Source: CAZIWX01 sp964543125 (GTDB lineage: Bacteria; Fidelibacterota; UBA8477). Taken from it: a stretch of 18,058 nt of DNA. The notes below the pieces were generated by a model. The model was given only the letters and a program-made list of their open reading frames with translations. It was not told the origin of the DNA and ran no database searches. Positions 6,971 through 15,356 of this stretch are shown one piece after another. Every line of letters starts with the position of its first letter. Positions within the stretch are counted from its first letter, which is position 1. The DNA is taken from contig CAZIWX010000051.1 in NCBI GenBank assembly GCA_964543125.1, positions 1 through 18,058 on the forward strand. The letters are read 5' to 3'. The position numbers and the translations under genes are program-made.

Positions 6971-8290
6971 ATGCGGCGTGCTGTTTTAATCGCGATTTTC
7001 GGCTTCATGTTCATACTCGATAGTTGCGCCACCAGGCCCGGATCGGCGGCTACCGGGCCCTTGGCGGGCTTAACGATTACTCTGGATCCCGGTCACGGCC
7101 ACACCCGGGCGTACGATAATTTTCGGGCCGGCCCCACCGGTGAGCGTGAAGAATGGATCAACCTGCGGGTCGCAAAAGACCTGCAAAAGTTACTCTTGAA
7201 AGCCGGTGCCAAAGTCATCCTGACTCGCACTAAAGATGAAGATGTGAACCTGGGAGGCCGGGCGTCAATCGCCATCGTTAATAACAGCGATCTGTTTATC
7301 TCCATTCATCATAACGGTTCCACCAACGATACGACTCTGGATTATCCGCTGGTGTATGTCTGGGGTGCTGCGCGGCACAATCCGGCCTCGGTGGACCTGG
7401 CCGCGGCCGTGTTAAACGGAGTGCGAAAAAAACTGTCCTTCGAAACGCCGGGCGGCGCCGGGGTTTACAGCGATTTTCTGATCTATTCCGAAGGTACCGC
7501 CGTATTACGAAATGCTTATCCGGTGCTGCCCGGAATTATCGGTGAGATGGGGTTTTTTACGAATGCCAGGGGCGAAGCTCGTCTGAAAGATAAGCGCAGC
7601 AATGAATTGGAAGCTCAAGGTTATCTGAATGGAATAGTGGTGTATGCCCGGAAAGGGATACCCAAAGCCTTGCCGCTCAAACCGCTGGGCGGCGAGTATT
7701 TGTCTCCCGAGTCACCGGATATCATTTTTCAGCTCGGGGATGGTCTGGGCGGACAGGCCTTCGATCCCCACAGCCTAATGGTCACGGTTGATGGTGATAT
7801 CGTGCCGCATGCGTGGGATCGGGCAACCGGACGATTGACCGTCGGCCCGGTGCATTTTTCCAACGAAACGGTAAAGGTTCAGGTTTTCGGGCGCAATCAA
7901 AAGGGAAATGCGCTGCATCCCCGGGAGTGGAATTTTCTCACCCTGAGCGGCAAAGCCGCGCGCTGGAAGGGGTCCTGGTATGTGGCATTTCAGCGGGGAG
8001 ATAGCCTGCGCGTATTACTGAATCCGTCAAGCCAGAATTTTGCGGCACAAGTGGATTCCACCATCTATTGGTATCAACGCGCATTAATTCTGCAACCGGT
8101 CAATCCCAAGGCCGCCGAAACGGAATATCGGTTGGGGCAAATATTTGCCATGACCCGTGATTGGCGGCCGGACGAATCCGCCCGAAGAACCGCTATTCAC
8201 TATTTTGAGCGGGTTATTGCTTATTATCCATCGAGCGAGTTTGTCAAATCCGCCAGGGAAGAAAAAGCTGCTTTAGAATCGATGTTTTAA
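6971..8290 (+). CDS. N-acetylmuramoyl-L-alanine amidase (Amidase_3), lipoprotein-like, with TPR-like C-terminus
   Basis: The product has 439 residues. GGGAGGAG lies five bases before the ATG. The N-terminus AVLIAIFGFMFILDSC (4-19) is a signal peptide ending at Cys19; LDSC is an imperfect lipobox, so lipid attachment is probable but not certain. The Amidase_3 zinc ligands are His42 (LDPGHGH), Glu60 (GEREEWINL) and His113 (SIHHN), with catalytic Glu192 in IGEMGFFTN; LTRTKDED and LGGRASIA are also typical. The enzyme should cut the bond between MurNAc and L-Ala in peptidoglycan. Residues about 245-325 look beta-rich, possibly Ig-like. Residues about 360-437 are helical with TPR-like spacing (TIYWYQRALILQP, AIHYFERVIAYYPSSEFVKSA), suited to partner binding. 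Catalytic domain plus beta module plus TPR is longer than a minimal AmiC-type enzyme. The gene stands alone. Confidence 0.92.
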   Translation: MRRAVLIAIFGFMFILDSCATRPGSAATGPLAGLTITLDPGHGHTRAYDNFRAGPTGEREEWINLRVAKDLQKLLLKAGAKVILTRTKDEDVNLGGRASIAIVNNSDLFISIHHNGSTNDTTLDYPLVYVWGAARHNPASVDLAAAVLNGVRKKLSFETPGGAGVYSDFLIYSEGTAVLRNAYPVLPGIIGEMGFFTNARGEARLKDKRSNELEAQGYLNGIVVYARKGIPKALPLKPLGGEYLSPESPDIIFQLGDGLGGQAFDPHSLMVTVDGDIVPHAWDRATGRLTVGPVHFSNETVKVQVFGRNQKGNALHPREWNFLTLSGKAARWKGSWYVAFQRGDSLRVLLNPSSQNFAAQVDSTIYWYQRALILQPVNPKAAETEYRLGQIFAMTRDWRPDESARRTAIHYFERVIAYYPSSEFVKSAREEKAALESMF

Positions 8291-8457
8291 TATGTCAGAT
8301 TCCATGGAAACCATAATCAAGGGGAACTCCAATGTCCCGGCTTGCTCTGGCCGGACCCCCTGCCGGATGTATCAGTTGAGTGCTGGCACACCGTCTTTGT
8401 CAAACTTGCCCTGTTTTAACCCGAAAAAAACCTCGCTGCGTACAAAGCCTTGCGGAT

Positions 8458-8489
8458 TGAGGCAGGATTTAGCACCCAATTTTGCCTCA
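8458..8489. terminator. Inverted repeat between convergent genes, possible terminator
   Basis: TGAGGCA (8458-8464) and TGCCTCA (8483-8489) form a 7-bp stem with an 18-base loop, in the 257-base gap between the ends of the amidase and the giant-protein gene. There is no T-run after it, so function as a terminator is only suggested by position. Confidence 0.25.
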
Positions 8490-8547
8490 GCTTCATTTCA
8501 TGCCTGAGAGAATTTCACCACTGACTGTCCCCGGATAGCAGGTGAGA

Positions 8548-11500
8548 CTATTTCAGCAACATCAGTTTTTTCGTGTCCGTAAATGATCCGGCCATGATGC
8601 GGTAGATATAAATACCGGAACTTACTGACTGTCCACCGGCATTGGTCCCGGACCAGCGGACGGACTTATACCCGGCCAATTGCGGTTGATTTACCAAGGT
8701 CTTTACTACCTGCCCCCGGATATCGTAAATCGTGAGCGTGACAATTGCATCCCTGGGAAGCGCGTATTCTATGGTCGTGACCGGGTTAAACGGGTTGGGA
8801 TAATTCTGCTGCAGTGCGAATTCCAGGGGGATTTCAGGAGCCACGGCAGTCGTAACCTCCGAGCGGAGTGTGATGGCCAGCGGACCATTATCCGCTTCGG
8901 TATCCAGGCTGCTGTCGCTGGCGGCAACCGTCCACTGTCCGTGCAATTGGGAAACGGCGTACGCCGTGAGCCGCGTGTTCAGGTCGCCGTAGGTCAAACT
9001 CAGGCTATTTTCGAGAACCACGGTGTCAATCAACACCGTGTCTCCAGCGGTTAATGTGAGCGCATAAGTGAGTGAATCGCCGTCGACATCCACCGCAGGG
9101 GCCCAGGAAAAGGCCAGGGAATCGTCCAGGTTGGCGTTTGTGAATACAATTACACTGTCAGCGCCCGGCGCCAGCAAATCGAACCCCTCCGGCGCGTCGT
9201 TCACGGGCAGGATGTTCAAATAAAACAGTTGTGAAACGGTTCCGCCAAACGGATCGGTGGCCGACACCGCTACCGAGAAACTGTCGCCAAATGCATTTTC
9301 CGTCAGAAAAACCATGAGCCCGGCCGAATCCGGATTCATGACCACCCGGGCGGAGTCTATCCCAGCGCTGATATCATCCACCGTAAAAGTCAGGTCATCG
9401 CCATCGGGATCGGTGAAAATCGTATTCAAATCTTGAATTACGATTCCCGATTCATCTTCGTTCAGGGTCAGGACTTCAGACGTTTCCGTCACCGGGATTC
9501 CGTTCAGTGTGAATTCGCCTACCTCGCCGGAAAAACCCGAATCGCCCCCAAAACGGTCATAGGCGCGCACTCGCCAGTAATAGGGGACGCCGTGTTCGAG
9601 CAGTGTTGTATCAGTGCCCAGGTTAACTAGTGGATAGAAAACCACTTCCCGGTTTTCAGTAATGATCGGTGCGGCGACATTCCGAAGAGTTGTGAGACGC
9701 GAATTGATTGCAAGCGCCGGTAACGACTTTTTCCGTGCCGGCCTACCTTTTTTCTCAATTTTAACCGGCTCTTTTGGGTGGATTTTTTTCAATTCCGCGT
9801 TACTCCGGTGATTGGTCCGGTTCGGTTCCGTGGTAATCCCGGCCCGGCTGATCAGGGTATCGGAAAAATCGGATTCCGCGGAAATTTGCAGCTCGTAATA
9901 CACCGGATCCGCTTCGGGATCGGTGGAAGAATTCCATTCCAGTGCGCCGGACAGACTTGAAATGCCCGCACCGGTTATGAGGACCGGATAGCCGGGAGCG
10001 CCATTGTTTCCATCATCGGTAAAAATCGACCAGACCTGGTTACTGAACTGACTACCATCGTTCTGATCATGCACCAGCACTTTCCAGTATAAATGCTTAT
10101 GGTTGGGTAGATTGCCCGGATAATCAATGTGGGGATTCTGGTTTACTTCTAACCCGGCATTCTCCAGAATTTCAGGATTCACGGTAAAATTTTCATCCTC
10201 CGCGAGATAAAGATCGGCGCCGGCCAGCCAGTGTGAAGAGGGATCGCTATCGCCTTCGAAATTCCATTGAAAAGTCACGTTTAGGCCGGTGTTCATCCCG
10301 TCCTCCGGCGCCGTGAGATCAAACGGGTTGGGAGGGTCGTTCCGGTGATCCCACGTGAACCGGCCCCAGTTCGTGGCGGCGCTGGTATCCAGTCCGTCGA
10401 ACGATCGAGCTCGCCACCACATGCCGTAGTTATCGATATCCAATTCACTGGTCAATGTATCGAACACAAAATCACCAAATCCAATAACCGGGTAGATTTC
10501 ATCGCTGAGTTGATTGTGGACGAAAAACAGGTTGGTGCTGTCGGAAACATTGTCGCGTAAACTATCCGTCCAGATTTCCACCAGGTATCGCAGGGAATCG
10601 TTTTCGGCATCTCCCCCGGGTTGAAATTTGAAAATGGGGAATGTATCCTCAATCGAACCGTCAAAAATACCATAGTAAAAAGCATCGATCAGGCTGTCAT
10701 AGATCCATGGTTGGGCCGGGGGAATCGGTGGCAAATTGTTGTGAAAACCGGTGGCCGACCAGGCGCTTGCGTTTCCGGCCGCGTCCCGAATTCGCACGCG
10801 CACCATGTAGGATTGTCCTTCGGCCGGTTGCCAATTCAACGGTTGGAAGATAGTGCTGCTGCTTGTTATCTCACCGGTATCAAATAAAGGCGTTCCCTCA
10901 TATAAGGCATTGTTCCAGAGTTGTAATTGAAATGATGCCTGGCTCCCGGCCGCAACGTCCCAGGTAAATTCCGGGATTTGGTCTGATTTCAGACGGTTTC
11001 CGTTCTGGGCGTTGCTAATGACTATATTTCCCACTGCCAGGACCGGAGGATTCACCTGCTCCTGAACATACGCCAGCGTCCAAATAAAAAGGGATGGGAC
11101 CGTTACCTCGATTGAATCTCCAACAACCGGGAGATTGACCCGGGCGTATCCGTCCGGATGGTCCGGGTTGTAAAATGTCACCGTTACGGAATCACCGGAC
11201 ACGGCAGTTGGCAAGGTCAGACTTGCCGTGAGGTTTTCCTGGGTGGAGTGCAGCAGGGTATTGGCGTCCACATTGCCATTAACAAAATGGATCAACATGG
11301 CATCTTCAGACGGTGTGTCATGCCGGAAAACCATGATTTTCCGGTCCATGTTTTCTCTTCGGATATCCGGGACAATACCCAAATCGGGTAGCGCCGCGGC
11401 AATTGCATTACGGATGTTATCCGCCACGGCCACTTCCCCCGGATCCAGGGAATTGCGTTGGTTCCAGTAATAGTCCATATTCGTTCCCACTGCTCCCGGC

Positions 11501-13101
11501 TGAGATTCCAGGAGATAAACATGGCCCGCCCCGTACGTCCGCAGTCCCGTTGAATTCTGAACCAAAGCTTCCCAATCGGGGTTGCTCAGGGCCTCGTTAT
11601 TTTCATCTAACCCACCGGAATACCCGGGGTACTCGTTGGACCCGAATGTGAGGAGGTTACCACCGTTGGAAATATAGCTCAGTAGAACACTTACCTGGTT
11701 TTGGGTGAGATACGGCGCTTCCGGAAGTACAACCAGTGGATAAGCGGAGATTTGATCCAGAGTGAATTCGTCCGGCCAGTCGATATTATTTCCCGCCGCA
11801 ACCACATTATAGGTTACACCTAATTCCTGCAACAACATCTGGGCGCCAAACTGCCGGGGCAGGAAAGTTTCCCGGATGCCGGAGGTTGTGGGCAGCAACA
11901 CCGCCGCCTGACCGTGGGGTTGCACCGAGTTCAGCAAGGCTCTCTGGGTCTGGATCATATAAAAGAAAGGTGAGTAAAGATCGGCTGTGCCGGGACCGCC
12001 GAATTCGGCAATGCCGCCGGAAGCAAAGGATTCCGCTACCAGATGCTTTTGCTGTTCATAGGCCAGTTGATCGGTTCCTTCCGGGTTGGGGGAAGACCAC
12101 ATTACACCGCGGACACCCAGGGCTTGGGCATTTTTCATCAAACCGGTGGAGCTACCGGTCAGAGGGTAGCGATCGCCGAAATAAAAGTATTCAGAAACCA
12201 GTTCCCCTTTATAATACGGTAAATTTCGGCCAGCCTGGTTCAGCAGGTTATAGATGGAAGCTTCATTCCACTGGCCAAGATAGGCATTATTTCCATAAAC
12301 GGTGATCACCCGCCCGGCTTCGGCGCCAAAGGTGTTAATACTATCCTGGATAATTTCCCAGGTCTGCTGGTTCCGTTCTAACTTGAAATCCAACCATTCC
12401 CGGGCAAAAGGCGGCGCGTCGCCTTGAATATCCAGGCTTAGTGGAAAATCCGTATAGCCCTGATTATCATAAATCCAGGTTCGATAATCCATCGTCTGAA
12501 AATCCCAACCGGCGTTATTCAAGGTTGTGGTATCGTAGCGCATCAGCATGTAATCCAGGAATGCGCTCACATCCTCCGGATCGAAGGAATCGAGATGCAG
12601 AGAAGCCGCTCCGTCAAGGACGACGCCCTGGGCTCCGGCGGTGATGCCGCGCTTGACGCATTTCAGGAAAAAGTTGCGCCAGGCGGCACGATTCATGGAG
12701 TGGTAATATTTGTCGGGAGCGAATTGATAGGGCGTTCCGTCCAGCCGAATTTGAACCCCGAAGAGCGGATCGTCAATGTCCGGGTCATCGGCGACTATAT
12801 CCGCGGCGGGTGTGGTTTCCAGATCAGCCCACTGAAAAAACATGTCATATTCCATTCCCGTGGCAGTCAGGGCGGCTATCCCGGGACTATAAAGGTCCAC
12901 ATCGGTGGACAAATGGAATGATACCGAGGGCGCTTCCGGTGTATAACCGATATTCGGGATTACCGGATATAAAGCAAATGAATTCATCCTATCGCCGCCA
13001 TAGGGCATATAAGCGTCAATGATGGTGGCGGCCGCTGGCGTTAATTGCGAGAAGACAACCTTAACGAAAATCAAACTGCCAAGTATATAGCGATGAACCA
13101 T
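8548..13101 (-). CDS. Giant exported multidomain protein: glycosidase-like barrel, glutaminase-fold domain, FN3/cadherin modules, type IX sorting tail
   Basis: The product has 1517 residues. AGGAG lies nine bases before the ATG, and the N-terminus (about 5-25, ending TPAAA) is a signal peptide. Residues about 30-375 resemble a TIM-barrel glycosidase (GVVLDGA with Asp163, FAREWLDFKLERNQQ, ITVYGNN, LVSEYFYFGD with Glu304, VRGVMWSSPN); the family and catalytic pair are not certain. Residues about 395-490 (VLLPTTSGIR, AYPLVVLPEAPYLTQNQ, LLSYISNGGNLLTFG) look like the glutaminase-fold domain that follows the barrel in GH42-type enzymes. FN3-like modules follow at about 683-790, 791-920, 922-1030, 1034-1200 and 1303-1412, with a cadherin-like one at 1202-1302; several carry DPDGD-type, calcium-site-like turns. 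Residues 1425-1517 are a Por/type IX sorting tail with a FlgD-like fold. It is probably surface-bound or secreted and may act on polysaccharide. A lysine-rich insert at 1095-1140 is unexplained. Confidence 0.85.
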   Translation of the reverse strand: MVHRYILGSLIFVKVVFSQLTPAAATIIDAYMPYGGDRMNSFALYPVIPNIGYTPEAPSVSFHLSTDVDLYSPGIAALTATGMEYDMFFQWADLETTPAADIVADDPDIDDPLFGVQIRLDGTPYQFAPDKYYHSMNRAAWRNFFLKCVKRGITAGAQGVVLDGAASLHLDSFDPEDVSAFLDYMLMRYDTTTLNNAGWDFQTMDYRTWIYDNQGYTDFPLSLDIQGDAPPFAREWLDFKLERNQQTWEIIQDSINTFGAEAGRVITVYGNNAYLGQWNEASIYNLLNQAGRNLPYYKGELVSEYFYFGDRYPLTGSSTGLMKNAQALGVRGVMWSSPNPEGTDQLAYEQQKHLVAESFASGGIAEFGGPGTADLYSPFFYMIQTQRALLNSVQPHGQAAVLLPTTSGIRETFLPRQFGAQMLLQELGVTYNVVAAGNNIDWPDEFTLDQISAYPLVVLPEAPYLTQNQVSVLLSYISNGGNLLTFGSNEYPGYSGGLDENNEALSNPDWEALVQNSTGLRTYGAGHVYLLESQPGAVGTNMDYYWNQRNSLDPGEVAVADNIRNAIAAALPDLGIVPDIRRENMDRKIMVFRHDTPSEDAMLIHFVNGNVDANTLLHSTQENLTASLTLPTAVSGDSVTVTFYNPDHPDGYARVNLPVVGDSIEVTVPSLFIWTLAYVQEQVNPPVLAVGNIVISNAQNGNRLKSDQIPEFTWDVAAGSQASFQLQLWNNALYEGTPLFDTGEITSSSTIFQPLNWQPAEGQSYMVRVRIRDAAGNASAWSATGFHNNLPPIPPAQPWIYDSLIDAFYYGIFDGSIEDTFPIFKFQPGGDAENDSLRYLVEIWTDSLRDNVSDSTNLFFVHNQLSDEIYPVIGFGDFVFDTLTSELDIDNYGMWWRARSFDGLDTSAATNWGRFTWDHRNDPPNPFDLTAPEDGMNTGLNVTFQWNFEGDSDPSSHWLAGADLYLAEDENFTVNPEILENAGLEVNQNPHIDYPGNLPNHKHLYWKVLVHDQNDGSQFSNQVWSIFTDDGNNGAPGYPVLITGAGISSLSGALEWNSSTDPEADPVYYELQISAESDFSDTLISRAGITTEPNRTNHRSNAELKKIHPKEPVKIEKKGRPARKKSLPALAINSRLTTLRNVAAPIITENREVVFYPLVNLGTDTTLLEHGVPYYWRVRAYDRFGGDSGFSGEVGEFTLNGIPVTETSEVLTLNEDESGIVIQDLNTIFTDPDGDDLTFTVDDISAGIDSARVVMNPDSAGLMVFLTENAFGDSFSVAVSATDPFGGTVSQLFYLNILPVNDAPEGFDLLAPGADSVIVFTNANLDDSLAFSWAPAVDVDGDSLTYALTLTAGDTVLIDTVVLENSLSLTYGDLNTRLTAYAVSQLHGQWTVAASDSSLDTEADNGPLAITLRSEVTTAVAPEIPLEFALQQNYPNPFNPVTTIEYALPRDAIVTLTIYDIRGQVVKTLVNQPQLAGYKSVRWSGTNAGGQSVSSGIYIYRIMAGSFTDTKKLMLLK
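9682..9819 (-). other. Lysine-rich insert within an FN3-like module of the giant protein
   Basis: This codes residues 1095-1140. The 46 residues hold 14 Lys/Arg and only 3 Glu, including EKKGRPARKKS, while the surrounding protein is strongly acidic. It interrupts an otherwise ordinary FN3-like module between DFSDTLISRAGIT and the closing strands VPYYWRVRAYDRFGG. The frame is kept through it. Confidence 0.7.
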
Positions 13102-13499
13102 GATGATAAACTCCTATGCGATGGTTTAAAAACCGGACAATTTTATCTATTATTACTCGGGTTTGCTTTGCGGAGTATCACAAAACGGCAAAACTGTGTT
13201 AATCATTTTTTTAAAGTGTCACCCGGGGAGTCCGCTCCGAAAAGGCGCGGACGACCTTTTTTGCAATGCGCCGGACGGTTCCCTTAACCATCCGGAGGAA
13301 ACACCCGAATCTCCTTGTCCGCCGGTTTCCTTCCCCTTCAATGGGAAGGAAACATCCCTCAGCTTGAGTCTGATTCTTCGGGGGCCCAGGCTTCCGTTTT
13401 TTTTGGATTAAACCAAGACCTAAGCTTATTCCTAATCGAAAAAGTTAGGTATACTAATATCGATCGTAACGGAGATCAGACCCAAGCCACCGGGTATAT
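13102..13499. other. Intergenic region upstream of the giant-protein gene
   Basis: These 398 bases separate the end of the HD-GYP gene from the start of the giant-protein gene, both on the minus strand. The 120 bases next to the giant gene are AT-rich (around 13130-13215) and probably hold its promoter and leader, though no good -35/-10 pair was found. The middle holds the hairpin-rich element copy B. Near the HD-GYP stop is a weak stem CCTAA/TTAGG (13431-13449). Small open frames here lack ribosome sites and protein-like composition. Confidence 0.5.
13228..13353. repeat. Hairpin-rich intergenic element, copy B
   Basis: The first stem is GTCCGCTCC (13230-13238) with GGCGCGGAC (13244-13252), one mismatch, loop GAAAA, followed on the plus strand by GACCTTTTTTGCAATGCGCC. 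The second is a perfect 11-bp stem GTTTCCTTCCC (13325-13335) with GGGAAGGAAAC (13343-13353), loop CTTCAAT. The order of stem, poly-A loop, GGAC, CTT-TTTTGCA, ATG and then a CCTTC/GGGAAG stem matches copy A at 6784-6870. Confidence 0.4.
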
Positions 13500-15212
13500 C
13501 TATTTCCACCCCTTTGGCTCGATCGCCAACAGAGATTCGACGTCCACCTCGTCGAAGTATTCCGGACCCATGTACTTTTTGGCATAGTCCAGGAAGACGC
13601 CTTCTTTCAGGAAAACATCAAAGAGCTCCGGATCGATGTGATTATCACGTTTCATGAAACCCATGATCTTCAGTGCTTCGGAAAGCGTCTTCCCTTTTTT
13701 GTAGGGGCGGTCGGTGGCGGTCAGAGCCTCGAAGACATCGGCAATGGCCATAATTCGGGCCTGGATTGACATCTGATCACCGGTTAGTCCCCGTGGATAT
13801 CCTGTGCCATCCATTTTTTCATGGTGACCACCGGCAAACTCCGACACCCGCCGCAACTTTTTCGGGAAGGGCAGTTTTTCCAACATATCAATGGTGACCA
13901 CCACATGATTATTGATGATCTCCCGCTCCTTATGGGTTAGAGTGCCTTTAGGAATATTCAGGTTAAAAACCATCTCTTCATCCAATAACGGAATCTGTTT
14001 CCCGTCAATGATAATCTGCCGGGCAGCAATCTGTTTGACGCGCTCCTGTTTTTCTTCCGCCATGAATTCACCCCCCACATTAGCCACTTGAAGAAATCCG
14101 ATATCATCTTCCAACTGCTCCAGCTCGGCCGCTTTCCAAGTATCTAATGCCGCCCGCCCGGTGGTATCACCCGATTTCAACTTCAGCTTGCGCCGGAGAT
14201 ATTCAATCTCAATATCCCGCTTTAAAACCTCAAACCGGACTTCCACCTCTTTGATCCGATCGTAAATAGTCTCCAGTTTAGTACCCTTATCAACGACATA
14301 TTCCGGCGTGGTAATTTTACCCACATCATGGAGCCAGGCCGCGATCCGGAGTTCGTGCAGGTCATCTTCAGTGAAGGTAACCTGTTTCAGCGGACCCCAA
14401 TCGGCCGCATTCACCTTGTCCGCCAGCATCATGGAGATGACCGGGACGCGCTTACAATGACCGCCCGTGTAAGGCGATTTTTCATCGATGGCATCCGCAA
14501 TTAACAGGATGAAAGATTCCAGCAACTCTTCCAATTCATGGATCAAACGGACATTGGTAATTGCCACGGCTGCTTGTGAAGCCAGCGATTCAATGAGTTT
14601 TTGCTTCTCGGCGCTAAAGGGGATGATTGCCCGGGTCTCGGCATCCTGAGCATTGATCAACTGGAGCACACCGATAATATCATTCTCATGATTTTTCATG
14701 GCGATGCAAAGGAAGGATTTGGAACGATACCCGTGAGCCTGATCAAAACCCTTGGTGCCTGAAAAATCAAATTCTTCGTTCTCGTAAGCATCCGGGATAT
14801 TAAGGGTCTTACCGGATAAAGCCACATAGGCCGAGACATTGTGAGTATTGGGATTGCCTTCCTGATCATAGAGCTTTACAGGGTATATTGTCTCCGGAAC
14901 CGGTATTTTACTAATCCCGCCCATATCAGTCCCTAACGACCGGGTTTTCATAATTTCAAACCGGATTCGATTATCTTCGGTGCTTAAATAGAGAGTGCCG
15001 CCATCCGAATTGGTGATGCGCATACCCTCTTCAATAATGATATTCAAGAGCTTGGGAAGACTCCGTTCGGCCGACAAGGCATAGCCGATATCCGCCAACC
15101 GCTGAATCTGAAACCGAAGGCCTTCGATATAGTCTCGAATAGCCGGGTCAACCCGGGCTAATAATTTATCTAAATCGTCTTTATTGACATTGCTGTTTTG
15201 ATGAGCTGTCAC
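13500..15212 (-). CDS. GAF + HD-GYP protein, probable cyclic-di-GMP phosphodiesterase, with a long insert in the HD-GYP domain
   Basis: I start at GTG (15212), six bases after GGAGG; a TTG three bases earlier is too close to that site. The protein then has 570 residues. Numbering below counts from the TTG, so subtract one. A GAF domain spans about 45-225 (LLNIIIEEGMRITNSDGGTL, IGVLQLINAQ, LASQAAVAITNVRL), a likely ligand sensor. The HD-GYP domain follows: His253 in YTGGHCKRV, His296-Asp297 in LHDVGK, His437 in INNHVV, His464-His465 in GGHHEKMDGTGYP (GYP 472-474) and Asp493 in AIADVFEALTA, the full metal set. Known relatives hydrolyse c-di-GMP. HD and the next ligand are 141 residues apart, against a few dozen in compact HD-GYP domains; the extra part (about 311-420) is charged and coiled-coil-like. 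No signal peptide, membrane segment or receiver domain is seen, so it is cytosolic. Confidence 0.93.
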   Translation of the reverse strand: MTAHQNSNVNKDDLDKLLARVDPAIRDYIEGLRFQIQRLADIGYALSAERSLPKLLNIIIEEGMRITNSDGGTLYLSTEDNRIRFEIMKTRSLGTDMGGISKIPVPETIYPVKLYDQEGNPNTHNVSAYVALSGKTLNIPDAYENEEFDFSGTKGFDQAHGYRSKSFLCIAMKNHENDIIGVLQLINAQDAETRAIIPFSAEKQKLIESLASQAAVAITNVRLIHELEELLESFILLIADAIDEKSPYTGGHCKRVPVISMMLADKVNAADWGPLKQVTFTEDDLHELRIAAWLHDVGKITTPEYVVDKGTKLETIYDRIKEVEVRFEVLKRDIEIEYLRRKLKLKSGDTTGRAALDTWKAAELEQLEDDIGFLQVANVGGEFMAEEKQERVKQIAARQIIIDGKQIPLLDEEMVFNLNIPKGTLTHKEREIINNHVVVTIDMLEKLPFPKKLRRVSEFAGGHHEKMDGTGYPRGLTGDQMSIQARIMAIADVFEALTATDRPYKKGKTLSEALKIMGFMKRDNHIDPELFDVFLKEGVFLDYAKKYMGPEYFDEVDVESLLAIEPKGWK

Positions 15213-15218
15213 CAAAAA

Positions 15219-15223
15219 CCTCC
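15219..15223 (-). promoter_or_regulatory. Ribosome binding site that picks GTG 15212 for the HD-GYP gene
   Basis: GGAGG lies six bases before the GTG at 15212 and only three bases before the in-frame TTG at 15215, so GTG is the better start. Confidence 0.65.
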
Positions 15224-15326
15224 GTGGTTGAGTGAGTTTTGGGATGGTTCAGGTAAATTTATCCGGCAGGAGGTTGCATCAAACCAAAATGTGCCGGAAA
15301 TCGTTTGGTGGAATCTATTCCCTGCG

Positions 15327-15356
15327 AATAAACGGTTTTCAGCAGTTGACAATCAA
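15327..15356 (-). promoter_or_regulatory. Candidate sigma70-type promoter for the HD-GYP gene
   Basis: On the minus strand TTGATT (15356-15351) is followed after 18 bases by TTTATT (15332-15327), each matching four or more of six consensus positions. It lies about 115 bases before the HD-GYP start. Promoter rules in this lineage may differ from E. coli, so this is weak. Confidence 0.3.

Noticed and set aside
6669..6989. Plus-strand 106-codon frame upstream of the amidase
   Set aside because: It runs through inverted repeats and past the well-supported amidase start, and its residues show no domain or membrane pattern.
8292..8507. 71-codon plus-strand frame right after the amidase stop
   Set aside because: The start is one base after the amidase stop with no independent ribosome site, the protein has no recognisable feature, and it covers a probable stem-loop.
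8520..8634. Direct repeat ACTGACTGTCC at 8520-8530 and 8624-8634
   Set aside because: It is only 11 bases plus a loosely matching CCGG, and the second copy is inside the sorting-tail coding sequence; there are no terminal inverted repeats or mobile gene.
13163..13411. Small plus-strand frames across 13045-13587
   Set aside because: They cross the hairpin element and continue opposite real genes; there are no ribosome sites and the peptides are proline- and serine-rich in the manner of non-coding translation.
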